Shown here piece after piece: positions 54,189 through 63,353 of a stretch of DNA of 64,000 bases. The position numbers and the translations under genes are program-made. Position 1 is the first letter of the stretch. Every line of letters begins with the position of its first letter. Source of the DNA: Polaribacter sp. Z022 (GTDB lineage Bacteria; Bacteroidota; Bacteroidia; Flavobacteriales; Flavobacteriaceae); NCBI RefSeq assembly GCF_023555495.1, contig NZ_JALCZO010000004.1, positions 310,001 through 374,000 on the forward strand, written 5' to 3'. The notes below the pieces were generated by a model, which was not told where the DNA came from, made no database searches, and saw only the letters and a list, made by a program, of their open reading frames with translations.

Positions 54189-54611
54189 ATGGAATTTAGT
54201 AAAATTATAGCTGTAACAGGTAAACCTGGTTTATTTCAAGTAATATCTCAAACTAAAAACGCAGTAATTGCAGAATCTTTAATTGATAACAAACGTTTAG
54301 CAATTAATGCAACTCAAAACGTTAGCTTGTTAGAAAACATTGCAATTTATACGTATGAAGAAGACGTGCCATTATTAGATATTTTTACTGCTATGTTTGA
54401 AAAAACAGCAGGTAAAGAAGCTATTTCTCATAAAGAAAGTAGTAAAAAATTAACAGCATTTTTTGCTGAAGTTTTACCAAGTTATGATGAAGAAAGAGTG
54501 TATGCTTCTAACATTAAAAAAGTAATACAATGGTTTAATGTTTTAGTAAAAGCAGGAATGGATTTTACTAAAGTTGAAGCTACTACAGAAGAAACTGAAG
54601 CAGAATCATAA
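54189..54611 (+). CDS. DUF5606 domain-containing protein
   Basis: A 140-residue protein starting MEFSKIIAVTGKPGLFQVIS, then KNAVIAESLIDNKRLAI and YTYEEDVPLLDIFTAMFEK. This is the DUF5606 family of Bacteroidota, of unknown function, nearly always between def and mazG. It has a beta-rich N-terminal half, a helical C-terminal half, and an acidic tail (EATTEETEAES). Its stop shares a base with the mazG ATG (TAATG). Confidence 0.9.
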   Translation: MEFSKIIAVTGKPGLFQVISQTKNAVIAESLIDNKRLAINATQNVSLLENIAIYTYEEDVPLLDIFTAMFEKTAGKEAISHKESSKKLTAFFAEVLPSYDEERVYASNIKKVIQWFNVLVKAGMDFTKVEATTEETEAES

Positions 54612-55390
54612 TGAATTCTAGAAAAGATCAGTTAGCTGCTATCAATAGATTGTTAGATATTATGGACGATCTTCGAGAGAAGTGTCCTTGGGATAAAAAA
54701 CAAACTTTAGAAAGCCTACGTCATCTTACTATAGAAGAAACGTATGAACTTGCTGATGCTATTCTAGACAATGATTTACCAGAAATAAAAAAAGAATTAG
54801 GCGATGTGCTTTTGCACATCGTTTTTTATGCTAAAATTGGAAGCGAAAAAAATGCTTTTGATATTGCTGATGTTGCCAATTCTATTTGCGATAAACTTAT
54901 TGAAAGACACCCACATATTTATGGTGATGTTGTGGTTGAAAGTGAAGCAGATGTAAAACGTAATTGGGAACAATTAAAATTGAAAGAAGGAAAATCTTCT
55001 GTTTTAGAAGGTGTTCCAAAAAGTTTACCTGCTGTAGTAAAAGCAAGCAGAATTCAAGAAAAAGTTGCTGGAGTTGGTTTTGATTGGGAAAAACCTGAAC
55101 AAGTTTGGGAAAAAGTACAAGAAGAACTGAGCGAATTAAACGAAGAAATTAAAAAAGGAAATACAGAAAACATTGAAAAAGAATTTGGAGATATTTTATT
55201 TTCTATGATTAATTATGCACGCTTTATAAACGTAAATCCAGAAAATGCTTTAGAAAAAACGAATAAAAAGTTCATTAATCGTTTTCAGTTTTTAGAAAAA
55301 TTTGCTAAAAAAGAAGGCAAACAACTTGCTGACATGTCTTTAACTGAAATGGATGTTTATTGGGAAAAATCTAAAGAGTTTTTTAGATAA
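54611..55390 (+). CDS. mazG: Nucleoside triphosphate pyrophosphohydrolase MazG
   Basis: A 259-residue protein with two MazG domains. The first has LREKCPWDKKQTLESLRHLT, EETYELADAI and LGDVLLHIVFYAKI. The second is near residues 170-235, with VQEELSELNEEIKKGN and FGDILFSMINYARFI. Both keep the ExxE...ExxD metal-binding pattern. It hydrolyses (d)NTPs to monophosphates and PPi, and in E. coli limits ppGpp build-up. It is translationally coupled to the DUF5606 gene. Confidence 0.94.
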   Translation: MNSRKDQLAAINRLLDIMDDLREKCPWDKKQTLESLRHLTIEETYELADAILDNDLPEIKKELGDVLLHIVFYAKIGSEKNAFDIADVANSICDKLIERHPHIYGDVVVESEADVKRNWEQLKLKEGKSSVLEGVPKSLPAVVKASRIQEKVAGVGFDWEKPEQVWEKVQEELSELNEEIKKGNTENIEKEFGDILFSMINYARFINVNPENALEKTNKKFINRFQFLEKFAKKEGKQLADMSLTEMDVYWEKSKEFFR

Positions 55391-55521
55391 AACTTTGTTT
55401 ACATAAAAATATAAAGACCTTTCGACTGCGCTCAAGGTGACAGGTAATTTCAATAAAATTTAAATTTGTTATTTCTAACATTAATGAAATTGAAAGTAGA
55501 TTATGAAGTAAAAATGAAGTT

Positions 55522-55570
55522 GAGAAATCTTAATATTTTTTTTAGATTTCTCCACAAGGTCGAAATGACA
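55522..55570. repeat. Partial intergenic palindromic repeat
   Basis: GAGAAATCT (55522-55530) and AGATTTCTC (55544-55552) form a stem, followed by GGTCGAAATGACA. The same AGATTTCTC and TCGAAATGACA words recur at 57638-57677, which points to a dispersed intergenic repeat. It may also act as a terminator between the convergent mazG and glycosyltransferase genes. Confidence 0.55.
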
Positions 55571-55582
55571 TTAGATTTTTAA

Positions 55583-56545
55583 TCATCTATTTTTCTTAGG
55601 ATATAATTTTGATTCTAAAAAGCCTAATCCATAACCTAAAAACTGGGTTAAAGAAGTAAACATACTTAAAAAAGCTACATACAAATTCTTATTCTGAACT
55701 AAAGAATCTAAGAATATTAGCAAGAAATAAAAGCCGTAAAAATAGAGTAATTGATTATAGCCAAAAACTGCTAAAATTATTGCAACATCAATTCCTATTA
55801 TAAATAAAGAAGGAAACCAATAGGTTGGTTTTGCTGTTTCTGGGTATTTTTTGTTTAAAATTGGTCTTGCAGTTCCGAAACCAAAAGTTTGTTTAAAAAA
55901 TTGCTGAATAGTACTTCTTCTTTTATGATATACAAATGCTTTTTCAATAAGTTGCGTTTCACATTTATTTTCCCAAAGACGAAACGTTAAATCGATATCT
56001 TCTCCGTTTTTCATTTTAGAAAAACCTTGTGTTTTATGAAATGCTTCTTTAGATAAACCCAAATTAAAACTACGAGGTTGAAATTTACCAACAGCTTGTT
56101 TTTTTCCTCGAATTCCACCAGTTGTTAAAACAGAAGTCATAGAATAATTTATGGCTTTTTGTAGAGCTGTAAAACTTTTATGAGCTGCATCTGGACCTCC
56201 AAAAGCATCTGTAAAATTGTTTTCTAAAGCTTTTTGAACTTCTGATAAATATTGTTTTGGAACAATTACATCAGAATCTAAAATGATAAAATAGTTACCA
56301 GTAGCTTTTTGCATTCCGAAATTACGGCTTGCTCCTGCTCCACTGTTTTCTTTAAAAAAGTATTTTAAATTTAATTGAGATTGATATTTCTCTACAATCG
56401 ATTCGCTTTTTTCTGTAGAACCATCTTCTATAATTAAAACCTCAAAATCATTAGAAAAATCTTGTTTTGTAAGACTTTCTAATAATTCGTCTATTTCATT
56501 TGGACGATTGTAAACGGGAACAATTATGGAGAAATTTATTTTCAA
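55583..56545 (-). CDS. Family 2 glycosyltransferase with C-terminal membrane segments
   Basis: This 320-residue protein has FSIIVPVYNRPNEIDELLES, VLIIEDGSTEKSE, FILDSDVIVP as the DxD-like motif, GGPDAAHKSFTALQKAIN, and MKNGEDIDLTFRLWEN with the catalytic Glu-Asp. Two to three hydrophobic segments close the chain (about residues 235-300). The start codon is TTG at 56545; no ATG is available before the first motif. In flavobacteria such a gene is commonly found near fabI and recN, as here. Substrate unknown. Confidence 0.88.
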   Translation of the reverse strand: MKINFSIIVPVYNRPNEIDELLESLTKQDFSNDFEVLIIEDGSTEKSESIVEKYQSQLNLKYFFKENSGAGASRNFGMQKATGNYFIILDSDVIVPKQYLSEVQKALENNFTDAFGGPDAAHKSFTALQKAINYSMTSVLTTGGIRGKKQAVGKFQPRSFNLGLSKEAFHKTQGFSKMKNGEDIDLTFRLWENKCETQLIEKAFVYHKRRSTIQQFFKQTFGFGTARPILNKKYPETAKPTYWFPSLFIIGIDVAIILAVFGYNQLLYFYGFYFLLIFLDSLVQNKNLYVAFLSMFTSLTQFLGYGLGFLESKLYPKKNR

Positions 56546-56671
56546 ATTATCAGTTTTCAGTTATCAAATGTAAATATTTAAAATGCTATTTTCTATTCTA
56601 TTAAAAAAAAGTTGGCAAACAAGTTTAGCCCTGATTGAAACGGCATCCTTTTTATTACTTTTTAAATAAGC

Positions 56672-56755
56672 GTCATTACGAGCTTGCGAAGTAATCTCTT
56701 TCGTTTTTAGAGATTGCCTCAGTTTACAAAAAAGCAAACTTCGCAATGACAAGAA
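56672..56755. repeat. Intergenic palindromic repeat of the GTCATTGCGAAG type
   Basis: The left part reads GTCATTACGAGCTTGCGAAG then TAATCTC, and the right part GAGATTGCCTC followed by AACTTCGCAATGAC, so the ends and the middle can pair. This is the common GTCATTGCGA...AGCGAAGCAATCTC form seen between genes in many bacteria. It accounts for most of the 250-bp gap between the glycosyltransferase and fabI, and a 62-codon frame over it is not a gene. Confidence 0.7.
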
Positions 56756-56797
56756 TAAAAAGATATAGTGGAAAGCAGGAAATAGCTTCGAAAAATA

Positions 56798-57604
56798 CTA
56801 CTCAAATTTTTCCATAACTGCAGTACTTACGCCCATATTTGAAAAACCACCATCGTGAAATAAATTTTGCAACGTAACTTTTTTTGTTAAATCTGAAAAC
56901 AAGGTAATTGTATAATCTGCACATTCTAAAGCAGATGCATTTCCTAAAGGACTCATTTTTTCTGAATAATTGATAAATCCGTCAAAACCTTTTACACCAT
57001 TTCCTGCAGTTGTAGCAGTTGGAGATTGCGAAATTGTGTTGACACGAACTTTATGATCTCTTCCAAAAAAGTATCCAAAACTACGTGCAATAGACTCTAA
57101 ATATGCTTTATTATCTGCCATATCATTGTAATCTGGAAAAACTCTTTGTGCAGCCATATATGTTAATGCAACTATACTTCCCCACTCTTTCATGGCATTT
57201 TTGTGGTACAAAACGTTTAATAATTTATGAAAAGATACTGCAGAAACATCCCAACCTTTTTTGGTGTAATCGTAATTAGGATCTGTGTAAGGATTCTTTT
57301 TTCTAACATTTACAGACATTCCAATTGAATGCAAAACAAAATCGATTTTTCCTCCTAAAATCTCCATAGATTTTTCTACTAAATTTTCTAAATCTTCAAC
57401 AGAAGTTGCATCTGCAGGAATAATTTGAGAACCTGTTTTTTTGGCCAAATCATCTAAATTTCCCATTCTAATAGAAGCTGGTGCATTTGTTAAAACAAAT
57501 TCTGCTCCTTCTTCATGAGCTCTTTCTGCTGTTTTCCAAGCAATAGAGTTTTCATTTAAAGCTCCAAAAATGATTCCTTTTTATCCTTTTAATAAGTTGT
57601 ACAT
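56798..57604 (-). pseudogene. fabI: Enoyl-[acyl-carrier-protein] reductase (FabI) with an in-frame stop at codon 8
   Basis: The gene from ATG 57604 reads MYNLLKG-stop-KGIIFGALNENSIAWKTA and on through MGNLDDL (from 57466) to the normal C-terminus MGVSTAVMEKFE. All FabI motifs downstream are intact: the NAD-binding GALNENSIAWK, HSIGMS, and YMAAQRVFPDYNDMADNKAY with catalytic Tyr and Lys. Only the TAA at 57581-57583 interrupts the frame. The family has Lys (AAA) there, so one A-to-T change explains it. Starting at 57466 would remove the first part of the Rossmann fold and is unlikely to give an active enzyme. FabI makes the last step of fatty acid elongation and is often essential. A sequencing error, a real mutation with another reductase present, or suppression are all possible. 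Confidence 0.85.
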
Positions 57605-57637
57605 TTTGTAGTTATTAGGTTTTGATTGTTTGTTTTG

Positions 57638-57677
57638 AGATTTCTCAATCGTTTTTCAAACTCATTTCGAAATGACA
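57638..57677. repeat. Short intergenic repeat fragment
   Basis: GAGATTTCTCAATCG ... TCGAAATGACA shares its words with 55544-55570. It lies between recN and fabI. Confidence 0.45.
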
Positions 57678-57705
57678 TTCTTAGACGAAAATAAATTGAA
57701 AATCT

Positions 57706-59358
57706 TTAATTTAGTAATTCTTTTGCGTGCGTTAATGCAGAGTCTGAAATATCTTTTCCACTTAACATTTCTGCAATTTCACGAACTCTTTCATCAGAAG
57801 ATAAAAGCTTTAAATTAGTGGTTGTTATACCTTTAATTTCTTTTTTATAAACCTTGTAATGGTTTACCCCTTTTGCTGCAATTTGAGGTAAATGTGTAAT
57901 AGCAATTACTTGCATATTGTTACTCATTTGTTGCATTATAGCTGCAATTTTGTTAGAAACTTCACCAGAAACTCCTGTATCTATTTCATCGAAAATTATG
58001 GTTGGTAATTGTGTGTTTTTAGATAAAACAGTTTTTACAGAAAGCATAATTCTTGATAATTCTCCACCTGAAGCTACTTTTTTCAATTCACCAAAACTAC
58101 CACCTTTATTTGCAGAAAAAAGGAACTCTAATTCGTCTTTTCCGTTAGAAAAATAATTTTTACTTAGATTTATTTTAATTGAAAAACGAGCGTTTTCCAT
58201 ACCTAAATCTGTTAGTAAAACTTGTAATTCTTTGGTTAATTTGGGTATTGATTTTGTTCTTGCATTAGAAATTAATGCTGCTACTTTATCTAACTTTTCT
58301 GAAACATCATCAATTTCTTTTTGCTTTAAATTGATTACTTCATCTGCAGATTCTACTTGTGCTACTTTTTCTGATAAATCTTCAAAAACTTTAATTAGTT
58401 CTTTGTTAGAACTTACATAATGTTTTTTTTGAAGGTTGTATAACAACTGTAATCTGTCATTGATTTCTTCTGCTTCATTAGGATTAAAATCTACATTTTC
58501 ATTTGCATTTTCTAACTCACCAACTACATCATCAACCTCTATTTTTACCGATGTTATTCTATCTGATAATTCTTGATATTCTTTAGAAAAAACAGCAATT
58601 TTAGACAACCTGTTTTCTAGAGTATTTAATAAATTCTGAATTCCTATTTCTTCATTAATGGTTAATTCTAATGCTTCAGATAAATTCAGTTTTATATCTT
58701 CTATATTATTAAGTTTTTCTAATTTTTCTTCTAATTCCTCTTGCTCATCAACTTGAATTTTTGCTTCTTCTAATTCTTTAAAAAGATGCAAATTATAATC
58801 GTATTGTTGATTGGCTTCTTTTTGTATTTCTACTAAGCTAGCAAGTTCTTTTTTTAGTTGATTTAGCTTGGTAAAACCTCTTTTATAAGATTCTATTCTT
58901 GCTTTGTTTTTTGCTAAAGCATCTAAAATTGAAAATTGAAATGCTACATCAGACAATTGCATTGTTTGATGTTGAGAATGTACATCAATTAATTTAGTTC
59001 TTAATTGATTTAAAACTGCTAAAGTTACTGGTGTATCATTAACAAATGCTCTTGATTTACCTGAAGGAAGAATTTCTCTTCTAATAATAGTTTCTGCCTC
59101 ATAGTCTAAATCTACTTCATTAAAAAAGGCTTCTAAATTATAATTAGAAATAGCCACTTTTGCTTCTACAATACATTTTGTAGAGGTATCTTTTAATGAA
59201 GATAAATCTGCTCTATTACCTAAAACCAAACCTAAAGCGCCTAATAATATAGATTTACCTGCACCAGTTTCTCCTGTAATTATAGAAAGTCCTGAAGAAA
59301 AATCAATAGATAACTGATTGATTAAAGCGTAGTTATTAATGGAAAGTTGAGTTAGCAA
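57706..59358 (-). CDS. recN: DNA repair protein RecN
   Basis: This 550-residue SMC-like ATPase acts in double-strand break repair. The Walker A is TGETGAGKSILLGALG near residue 30. A long coiled coil fills about residues 150-370, and the C-terminus has the ABC signature ASGGELSRIMLSVK and Walker B PTIIFDEIDTGVSG. It starts with LTQLSINNYALINQLSIDF, the normal RecN beginning, from a TTG at 59358; no ATG is available upstream. It is part of the same-strand run bamD-rpoZ-coaBC-DUF4835-recN. Confidence 0.95.
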   Translation of the reverse strand: MLTQLSINNYALINQLSIDFSSGLSIITGETGAGKSILLGALGLVLGNRADLSSLKDTSTKCIVEAKVAISNYNLEAFFNEVDLDYEAETIIRREILPSGKSRAFVNDTPVTLAVLNQLRTKLIDVHSQHQTMQLSDVAFQFSILDALAKNKARIESYKRGFTKLNQLKKELASLVEIQKEANQQYDYNLHLFKELEEAKIQVDEQEELEEKLEKLNNIEDIKLNLSEALELTINEEIGIQNLLNTLENRLSKIAVFSKEYQELSDRITSVKIEVDDVVGELENANENVDFNPNEAEEINDRLQLLYNLQKKHYVSSNKELIKVFEDLSEKVAQVESADEVINLKQKEIDDVSEKLDKVAALISNARTKSIPKLTKELQVLLTDLGMENARFSIKINLSKNYFSNGKDELEFLFSANKGGSFGELKKVASGGELSRIMLSVKTVLSKNTQLPTIIFDEIDTGVSGEVSNKIAAIMQQMSNNMQVIAITHLPQIAAKGVNHYKVYKKEIKGITTTNLKLLSSDERVREIAEMLSGKDISDSALTHAKELLN

Positions 59359-59429
59359 ATTCTCTAAATTTTAAAAAATAAAATTAGTGAAAAATGGAAT
59401 AAGAATAAAGAATTAAAGAAATTAAAGTT

Positions 59430-60320
59430 TTACTTTATATTCTTCCATTTAGAATTATTGTTAGGAGAAATTTTTCTAACTACATCTGTTAACCTATTTT
59501 TATTTCTAGTATTTGGTCCATCAGAATATATATTTACAATTTCATCTGCTTTTGCATCAAAAAATGTTCTAATTAAATAATTTCCAACTGTTTTATTATA
59601 AATTCTTTCTAAAGAAATTACTGCATCTTCAATTTTTTGTTTTGCAGCATTTTTATTCTTAGAAAAATTATCTAAACCATTTCTATGATAATCGTATAAA
59701 ACTGTTCTATAAGTTGTAAGTTTTGGTGATAAGAAATTATCAATCAATAAAAAACGATTTTGTTTACCAACCACATTTTGCCATGAAGCTAAACCACTTT
59801 GCTGTGCTTGTAACATAACATTATGGGCTTCTTTTAAATATGTATCTCCACCATTTTTCTGAAACGTATCTGCATCTGCACCTAAAATGATATTCACATA
59901 AAAAACTATGGTAGAAATTAAATTGCTATCAAAAGAGTTTTTATTATAAATTAAAGGATCAAACTCATTATACTTAAAGTTAAAATCGTTGTCTTTTAAG
60001 TTTAAAACAGGAGTTGCATAAGAAGCATTAAAAACTGGTCTTGTAGATTGCACTTGCAAAGTAGCACTAAATGTATTAGCATCTCTTGAAGAAATAATAA
60101 TTGTAAAAGCACAATCTATTCTTTCTTCTGGTTTTACTACATTATTAGTCCATTTAGTTTGATTTATAAACTCTGATAAAGATTTTTCTAACGTTTTAAA
60201 AACCTGTGTATTAGAACCTTGAACCTGATTGTAATTAACTGTAACTAAAGCGTTTAATTCTTGAGCTTTAGCTACAAAAATTGAAAAAACTAATAGAATA
60301 AAAAAACTTAATTTACGCAT
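59430..60320 (-). CDS. DUF4835 family protein, exported
   Basis: This 296-residue protein has a signal peptide (MRKLSFFILLVFSIFVAKAQ) and the family start ELNALVTVNYNQVQGSNTQVF, then FTIIISSRDANTFSATLQVQ and RTFFDAKADEIVNIYSDG. The family is restricted to Bacteroidota and nearly always lies between coaBC and recN. I recall some databases naming it PorD of the type IX secretion system; treat that as unverified. It overlaps the coaBC end by 8 bp, so the two genes are co-transcribed. Periplasmic or outer membrane location is expected. Confidence 0.88.
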   Translation of the reverse strand: MRKLSFFILLVFSIFVAKAQELNALVTVNYNQVQGSNTQVFKTLEKSLSEFINQTKWTNNVVKPEERIDCAFTIIISSRDANTFSATLQVQSTRPVFNASYATPVLNLKDNDFNFKYNEFDPLIYNKNSFDSNLISTIVFYVNIILGADADTFQKNGGDTYLKEAHNVMLQAQQSGLASWQNVVGKQNRFLLIDNFLSPKLTTYRTVLYDYHRNGLDNFSKNKNAAKQKIEDAVISLERIYNKTVGNYLIRTFFDAKADEIVNIYSDGPNTRNKNRLTDVVRKISPNNNSKWKNIK

Positions 60321-61524
60321 TTATCTTATTTACAATTTCGTTCATAATATCTTTTGCAACTTCAACTTTAGATTTTAATTCAAATGCTTTTTCATTTAAA
60401 TCTTTATCAATAATAGTAATTTTATTTGTGTCTGTTGCAAAACCAGCACCTTTATCTTGTAAAGAATTTAAAACAATTGCATCTAAATTCTTTCTTTCTA
60501 ACTTACTTTTTGCGTTTTGTAATTCATTATTAGTTTCTAACGCAAAACCTACTAAAAATTGATTTTCTTTAATCTTTCCTAGAGAAGCTAAAATATCTTT
60601 TGTTGGTTCTAATTGAATATCTAACGAAGCATCCTTCTTTTTTATTTTCTGAGAGGCTACATTTTTTGGTTTATAATCTGCAACAGCTGCAGAAAGTATA
60701 GCAATATCTACTTCTTTAAAATAATTATGAGCAGCATTATACATTTCATCTGCAGAAACTACATCTATTCTTTTAACAAAAGAGTGATTTATTTGTTGAT
60801 GACTTGGACCAGATATTAAAAAAACTTCGGCTCCTAAATTTGCTGCTGCTTTTGCAATAGCAAATCCCATTTTACCAGAAGAATGATTTCCTATAAAACG
60901 AACAGGATCAATTGCTTCATAGGTTGGTCCTGCAGTAAGTAATACTTTTTTTCCTTTTAAAGGCAATTTAGATAAAACATCATTTTCTATAAATGATACG
61001 ATATCTTCTGGTTCTGCCATTCTACCTTCACCAATTAAACCACTTGCTAACTCACCAGAAGTAGCAGGAATAATTGTATTACCAAAACTTTGTAATTTGT
61101 TTAAAGTTTCTTTTGTAGAAGGATGAATGTACATATCTAAATCCATTGCTGGAGCAAAATATACTGGACATTTAGACGATAAATAAGTTGCTAACAACAA
61201 ATTATCGCAAGTACCATTTGCCATTTTAGACATGGTATTTGCAGTTGCTGGAGCAATTACCATATAATCTGCCCAAAGTCCTAAATCGACATGATTGTTC
61301 CACAATTCATTTTCATCTTCTTTATCATAAAAAGTTGAATGAACAGGATTTTTAGAAAGTGTAGAAAGTGTGAGAGGTGTTATAAAATCTTTAGACGCAG
61401 GAGTCATTACTACTTTGACTTCTGCGCCTAATTTTATAAATAAACGAACTAAACTAGCCGTTTTATAAGCGGCAATTCCAGCAGTTATACCTAATAGAAT
61501 TTTTTTACCACTTAAAATAGACAT
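60313..61524 (-). CDS. coaBC: Bifunctional phosphopantothenoylcysteine decarboxylase/phosphopantothenate-cysteine ligase
   Basis: This 403-residue coenzyme A synthesis enzyme fuses two activities. The FMN-dependent decarboxylase (CoaC) part has ILLGITAGIAAYKTASLV, the catalytic His in WNNHVDLGLWAD, and PAMDLDMYIHP. The ligase (CoaB) part begins near residue 190 with KKVLLTAGPTYEAIDPVRFI, GNHSSGKMGFAIA, and AAVADYKP with the ligase Lys in KIKKKD. The ATG shares a base with the rpoZ stop. Domain order and length are standard. Confidence 0.95.
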   Translation of the reverse strand: MSILSGKKILLGITAGIAAYKTASLVRLFIKLGAEVKVVMTPASKDFITPLTLSTLSKNPVHSTFYDKEDENELWNNHVDLGLWADYMVIAPATANTMSKMANGTCDNLLLATYLSSKCPVYFAPAMDLDMYIHPSTKETLNKLQSFGNTIIPATSGELASGLIGEGRMAEPEDIVSFIENDVLSKLPLKGKKVLLTAGPTYEAIDPVRFIGNHSSGKMGFAIAKAAANLGAEVFLISGPSHQQINHSFVKRIDVVSADEMYNAAHNYFKEVDIAILSAAVADYKPKNVASQKIKKKDASLDIQLEPTKDILASLGKIKENQFLVGFALETNNELQNAKSKLERKNLDAIVLNSLQDKGAGFATDTNKITIIDKDLNEKAFELKSKVEVAKDIMNEIVNKINA

Positions 61525-61844
61525 TATTCTGCGTCTGGAGTTCTAAAGTAAACTTTGTCATTTAACCACTCTTCAACAGCAAGTGCAGTTGGTTTTGGTA
61601 ATCTTTCGTAAAATTTAGAAACTTCAATTTGTTCTTTGTTTTCAAAAACTTCTTCTAAACTATCGTTATAAGTAGCAAACTCATCTAATTTATCTACTAA
61701 TTCTTTTTTTAAGTCACCATTAATTTGAGTGGCTCTTTTAGCAATAATAGAAATAGCCTCATAAATATTTTCTGTAGGAGCTTCTATTACTTCTTTATTA
61801 TAAGTAATAGTACTTAATGCTGCTTTTGTGTCTTTATAATCCAT
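61524..61844 (-). CDS. rpoZ: RNA polymerase omega subunit, Bacteroidota type
   Basis: This 106-residue protein contains the omega-like segment NIYEAISIIAKRATQINGDL (about residues 26-45) with the AxxRAxQI pattern, then KKELVDKLDEFATYNDS and LPKPTALAVEEWLNDK. The Bacteroidota omega is longer than in E. coli and has this C-terminal extension. Gene order bamD-rpoZ-coaBC supports the call. It stabilises the beta' subunit of RNA polymerase. It starts 8 bp after the bamD stop. Confidence 0.9.
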   Translation of the reverse strand: MDYKDTKAALSTITYNKEVIEAPTENIYEAISIIAKRATQINGDLKKELVDKLDEFATYNDSLEEVFENKEQIEVSKFYERLPKPTALAVEEWLNDKVYFRTPDAE

Positions 61845-61852
61845 AATAATAA

Positions 61853-62713
61853 TTATTTCTTTATTGATTTTTGAAATTCTTTTTGTTTTGCAATTATATC
61901 TTCTGCTTCTTTCTTTTCAGCATTTAATGTAACTACCATTTTATTTGCTTCTTCCATGTATTTAGATTCAGGGAAGTTTCTTTTTAACTTTTCGTAAGCT
62001 TCAATAGCATCTTTAATACGCTCTGGTTTTCTTCTAATTGTACTTTTTAAAACAAAATCATGAGCTGCTTTTAATCTGTACAATAAAGCTTCTTCTTTAA
62101 ACTCTGAACCTAAATAATCTGACAATAAATTATCAAAAGCTTGTATTGCTGCTTTGTAATTTCTTAAGTCATAATCTGCTGTTCTATAATAAGTTTTCGC
62201 TATTTCAAAATATTTCTTTTGAAGCTTGTATCTTAACTCTTTATAATGTTTGTTAGCTTCTTCAATTTTATCTGAATCTGGATATGTATTTATAAAACTT
62301 TGAAATGATTCTAATGCTTTATTTGTATCTGTTGGATCTAAACTAAAAGGAGGAGATGCCAACTTATAACTATATGCAGATAAAAATGACGCTTCTTCTT
62401 TCTTAGAACTTTTTGGATAGTTTTTAGCAAATCTATCAAAATAATAACCAGAAATACTGTAATTTTTTACGTTAAAATTTGATTGTGCAATCATAAAAGA
62501 AATACGCTCCATCTGTGGTTTACCTCTATAAGTTGGTGTAACTTTTTCGAATAAACGCAAAGCTTTGCTATACTTCTTACTTTCGTACATCTTAGTAGCC
62601 ATTTTATACTGGTCTTCTGCTGTACCTTTGTTTAATACTTTTTGATATTCTCCACATGAAAATAACACAAGTGAAACTATCAATAAATACGCTAAATTTT
62701 TAATTTTTTGCAT
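61853..62713 (-). CDS. bamD: Outer membrane assembly lipoprotein BamD (YfiO)
   Basis: This 286-residue lipoprotein has its Cys at residue 20 (LVLFSCGEYQKVL), and five TPR units (KMYESKKYSKALRLFEKV, SNFNVKNYSISGYYFDRFAK, and further repeats up to YEKLKRNFPESKYMEEANK). It is the BAM-complex component that works with BamA to insert outer membrane beta-barrels. Length and the Tyr/Phe-rich TPRs are typical. The -7 box ends 5 bp before the ATG, giving a nearly leaderless message. Confidence 0.94.
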   Translation of the reverse strand: MQKIKNLAYLLIVSLVLFSCGEYQKVLNKGTAEDQYKMATKMYESKKYSKALRLFEKVTPTYRGKPQMERISFMIAQSNFNVKNYSISGYYFDRFAKNYPKSSKKEEASFLSAYSYKLASPPFSLDPTDTNKALESFQSFINTYPDSDKIEEANKHYKELRYKLQKKYFEIAKTYYRTADYDLRNYKAAIQAFDNLLSDYLGSEFKEEALLYRLKAAHDFVLKSTIRRKPERIKDAIEAYEKLKRNFPESKYMEEANKMVVTLNAEKKEAEDIIAKQKEFQKSIKK

Positions 62714-62717
62714 CGTG

Positions 62718-62725
62718 CAAAATTA
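62718..62725 (-). promoter_or_regulatory. -7 promoter element of the bamD operon
   Basis: Minus-strand TAATTTTG matches TAnnTTTG and ends 5 bp ahead of the bamD ATG at 62713. Confidence 0.55.
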
Positions 62726-62837
62726 GGAATTAAATATGGATTAATAAAACGTTTTTTTACACAGAAAATTGTGTACTGCAATATTCAACAAAAAAGACTT
62801 AAAAAAAGTACAAAGAGATACTAAAAGTTTGTTAAGG

Positions 62838-63347
62838 TTACTCTTGTGCTTCTTCTGCAACTATTAGTTGCTTAATGTCATTATCAAATAGATAAAAACC
62901 ACTTTTATCATCTCCAATTAAATTAATTTTATCTAAGATATTTCTAGCTAAAGCTTCTTCTTCTATTTGTTCAGAAACGTACCATTGTAGGAAATTGTGA
63001 GTTGCATAATCTTTTTCTTGCAAAGAAATATCTACCAACTCATTAATAGATGCAGAAACTGCAACTTCATGATTAAATAATTCTTCAAATAATTCTTTAA
63101 AAGAATTAAACGAAACACGAGGTGCTTCTAAAGGAGAAATTATTGCATGACCTCCTCTTTCATTAATAAACTTTACCAATTTTAACATATGCATTCTTTC
63201 TTCATCAGAATGCGCATACATAAATTGAGAAACACCTTCAAAACCTTGTGTTTCAGCCCAAGAAGCCATTGCTAAATATGCTTGAGAAGATTGTGCTTCT
63301 ATAGATACTTGTTTGTTTAATGCGTCTTGTATTGTAGCTGATAACAT
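62838..63347 (-). CDS. Bacterial non-heme ferritin
   Basis: This 169-residue four-helix iron storage protein has VSIEAQSSQAYLAMASWAE near the start with the ferroxidase Glu, SDEERMHMLKLVKFINERGG with the ExxH pair, and FLQWYVSEQIEEEALARNIL. These are FtnA-type sites; no heme-binding Met at the bacterioferritin position is apparent. It lies 6 bp after dapA on the same strand, an unusual but plausible pairing. Confidence 0.94.
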   Translation of the reverse strand: MLSATIQDALNKQVSIEAQSSQAYLAMASWAETQGFEGVSQFMYAHSDEERMHMLKLVKFINERGGHAIISPLEAPRVSFNSFKELFEELFNHEVAVSASINELVDISLQEKDYATHNFLQWYVSEQIEEEALARNILDKINLIGDDKSGFYLFDNDIKQLIVAEEAQE

Positions 63348-63353
63348 AGTTTT

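Noticed and set aside
56564..56752. A 62-codon open frame between the glycosyltransferase and fabI
   Set aside because: It runs over the palindromic repeat and has no recognisable protein features.
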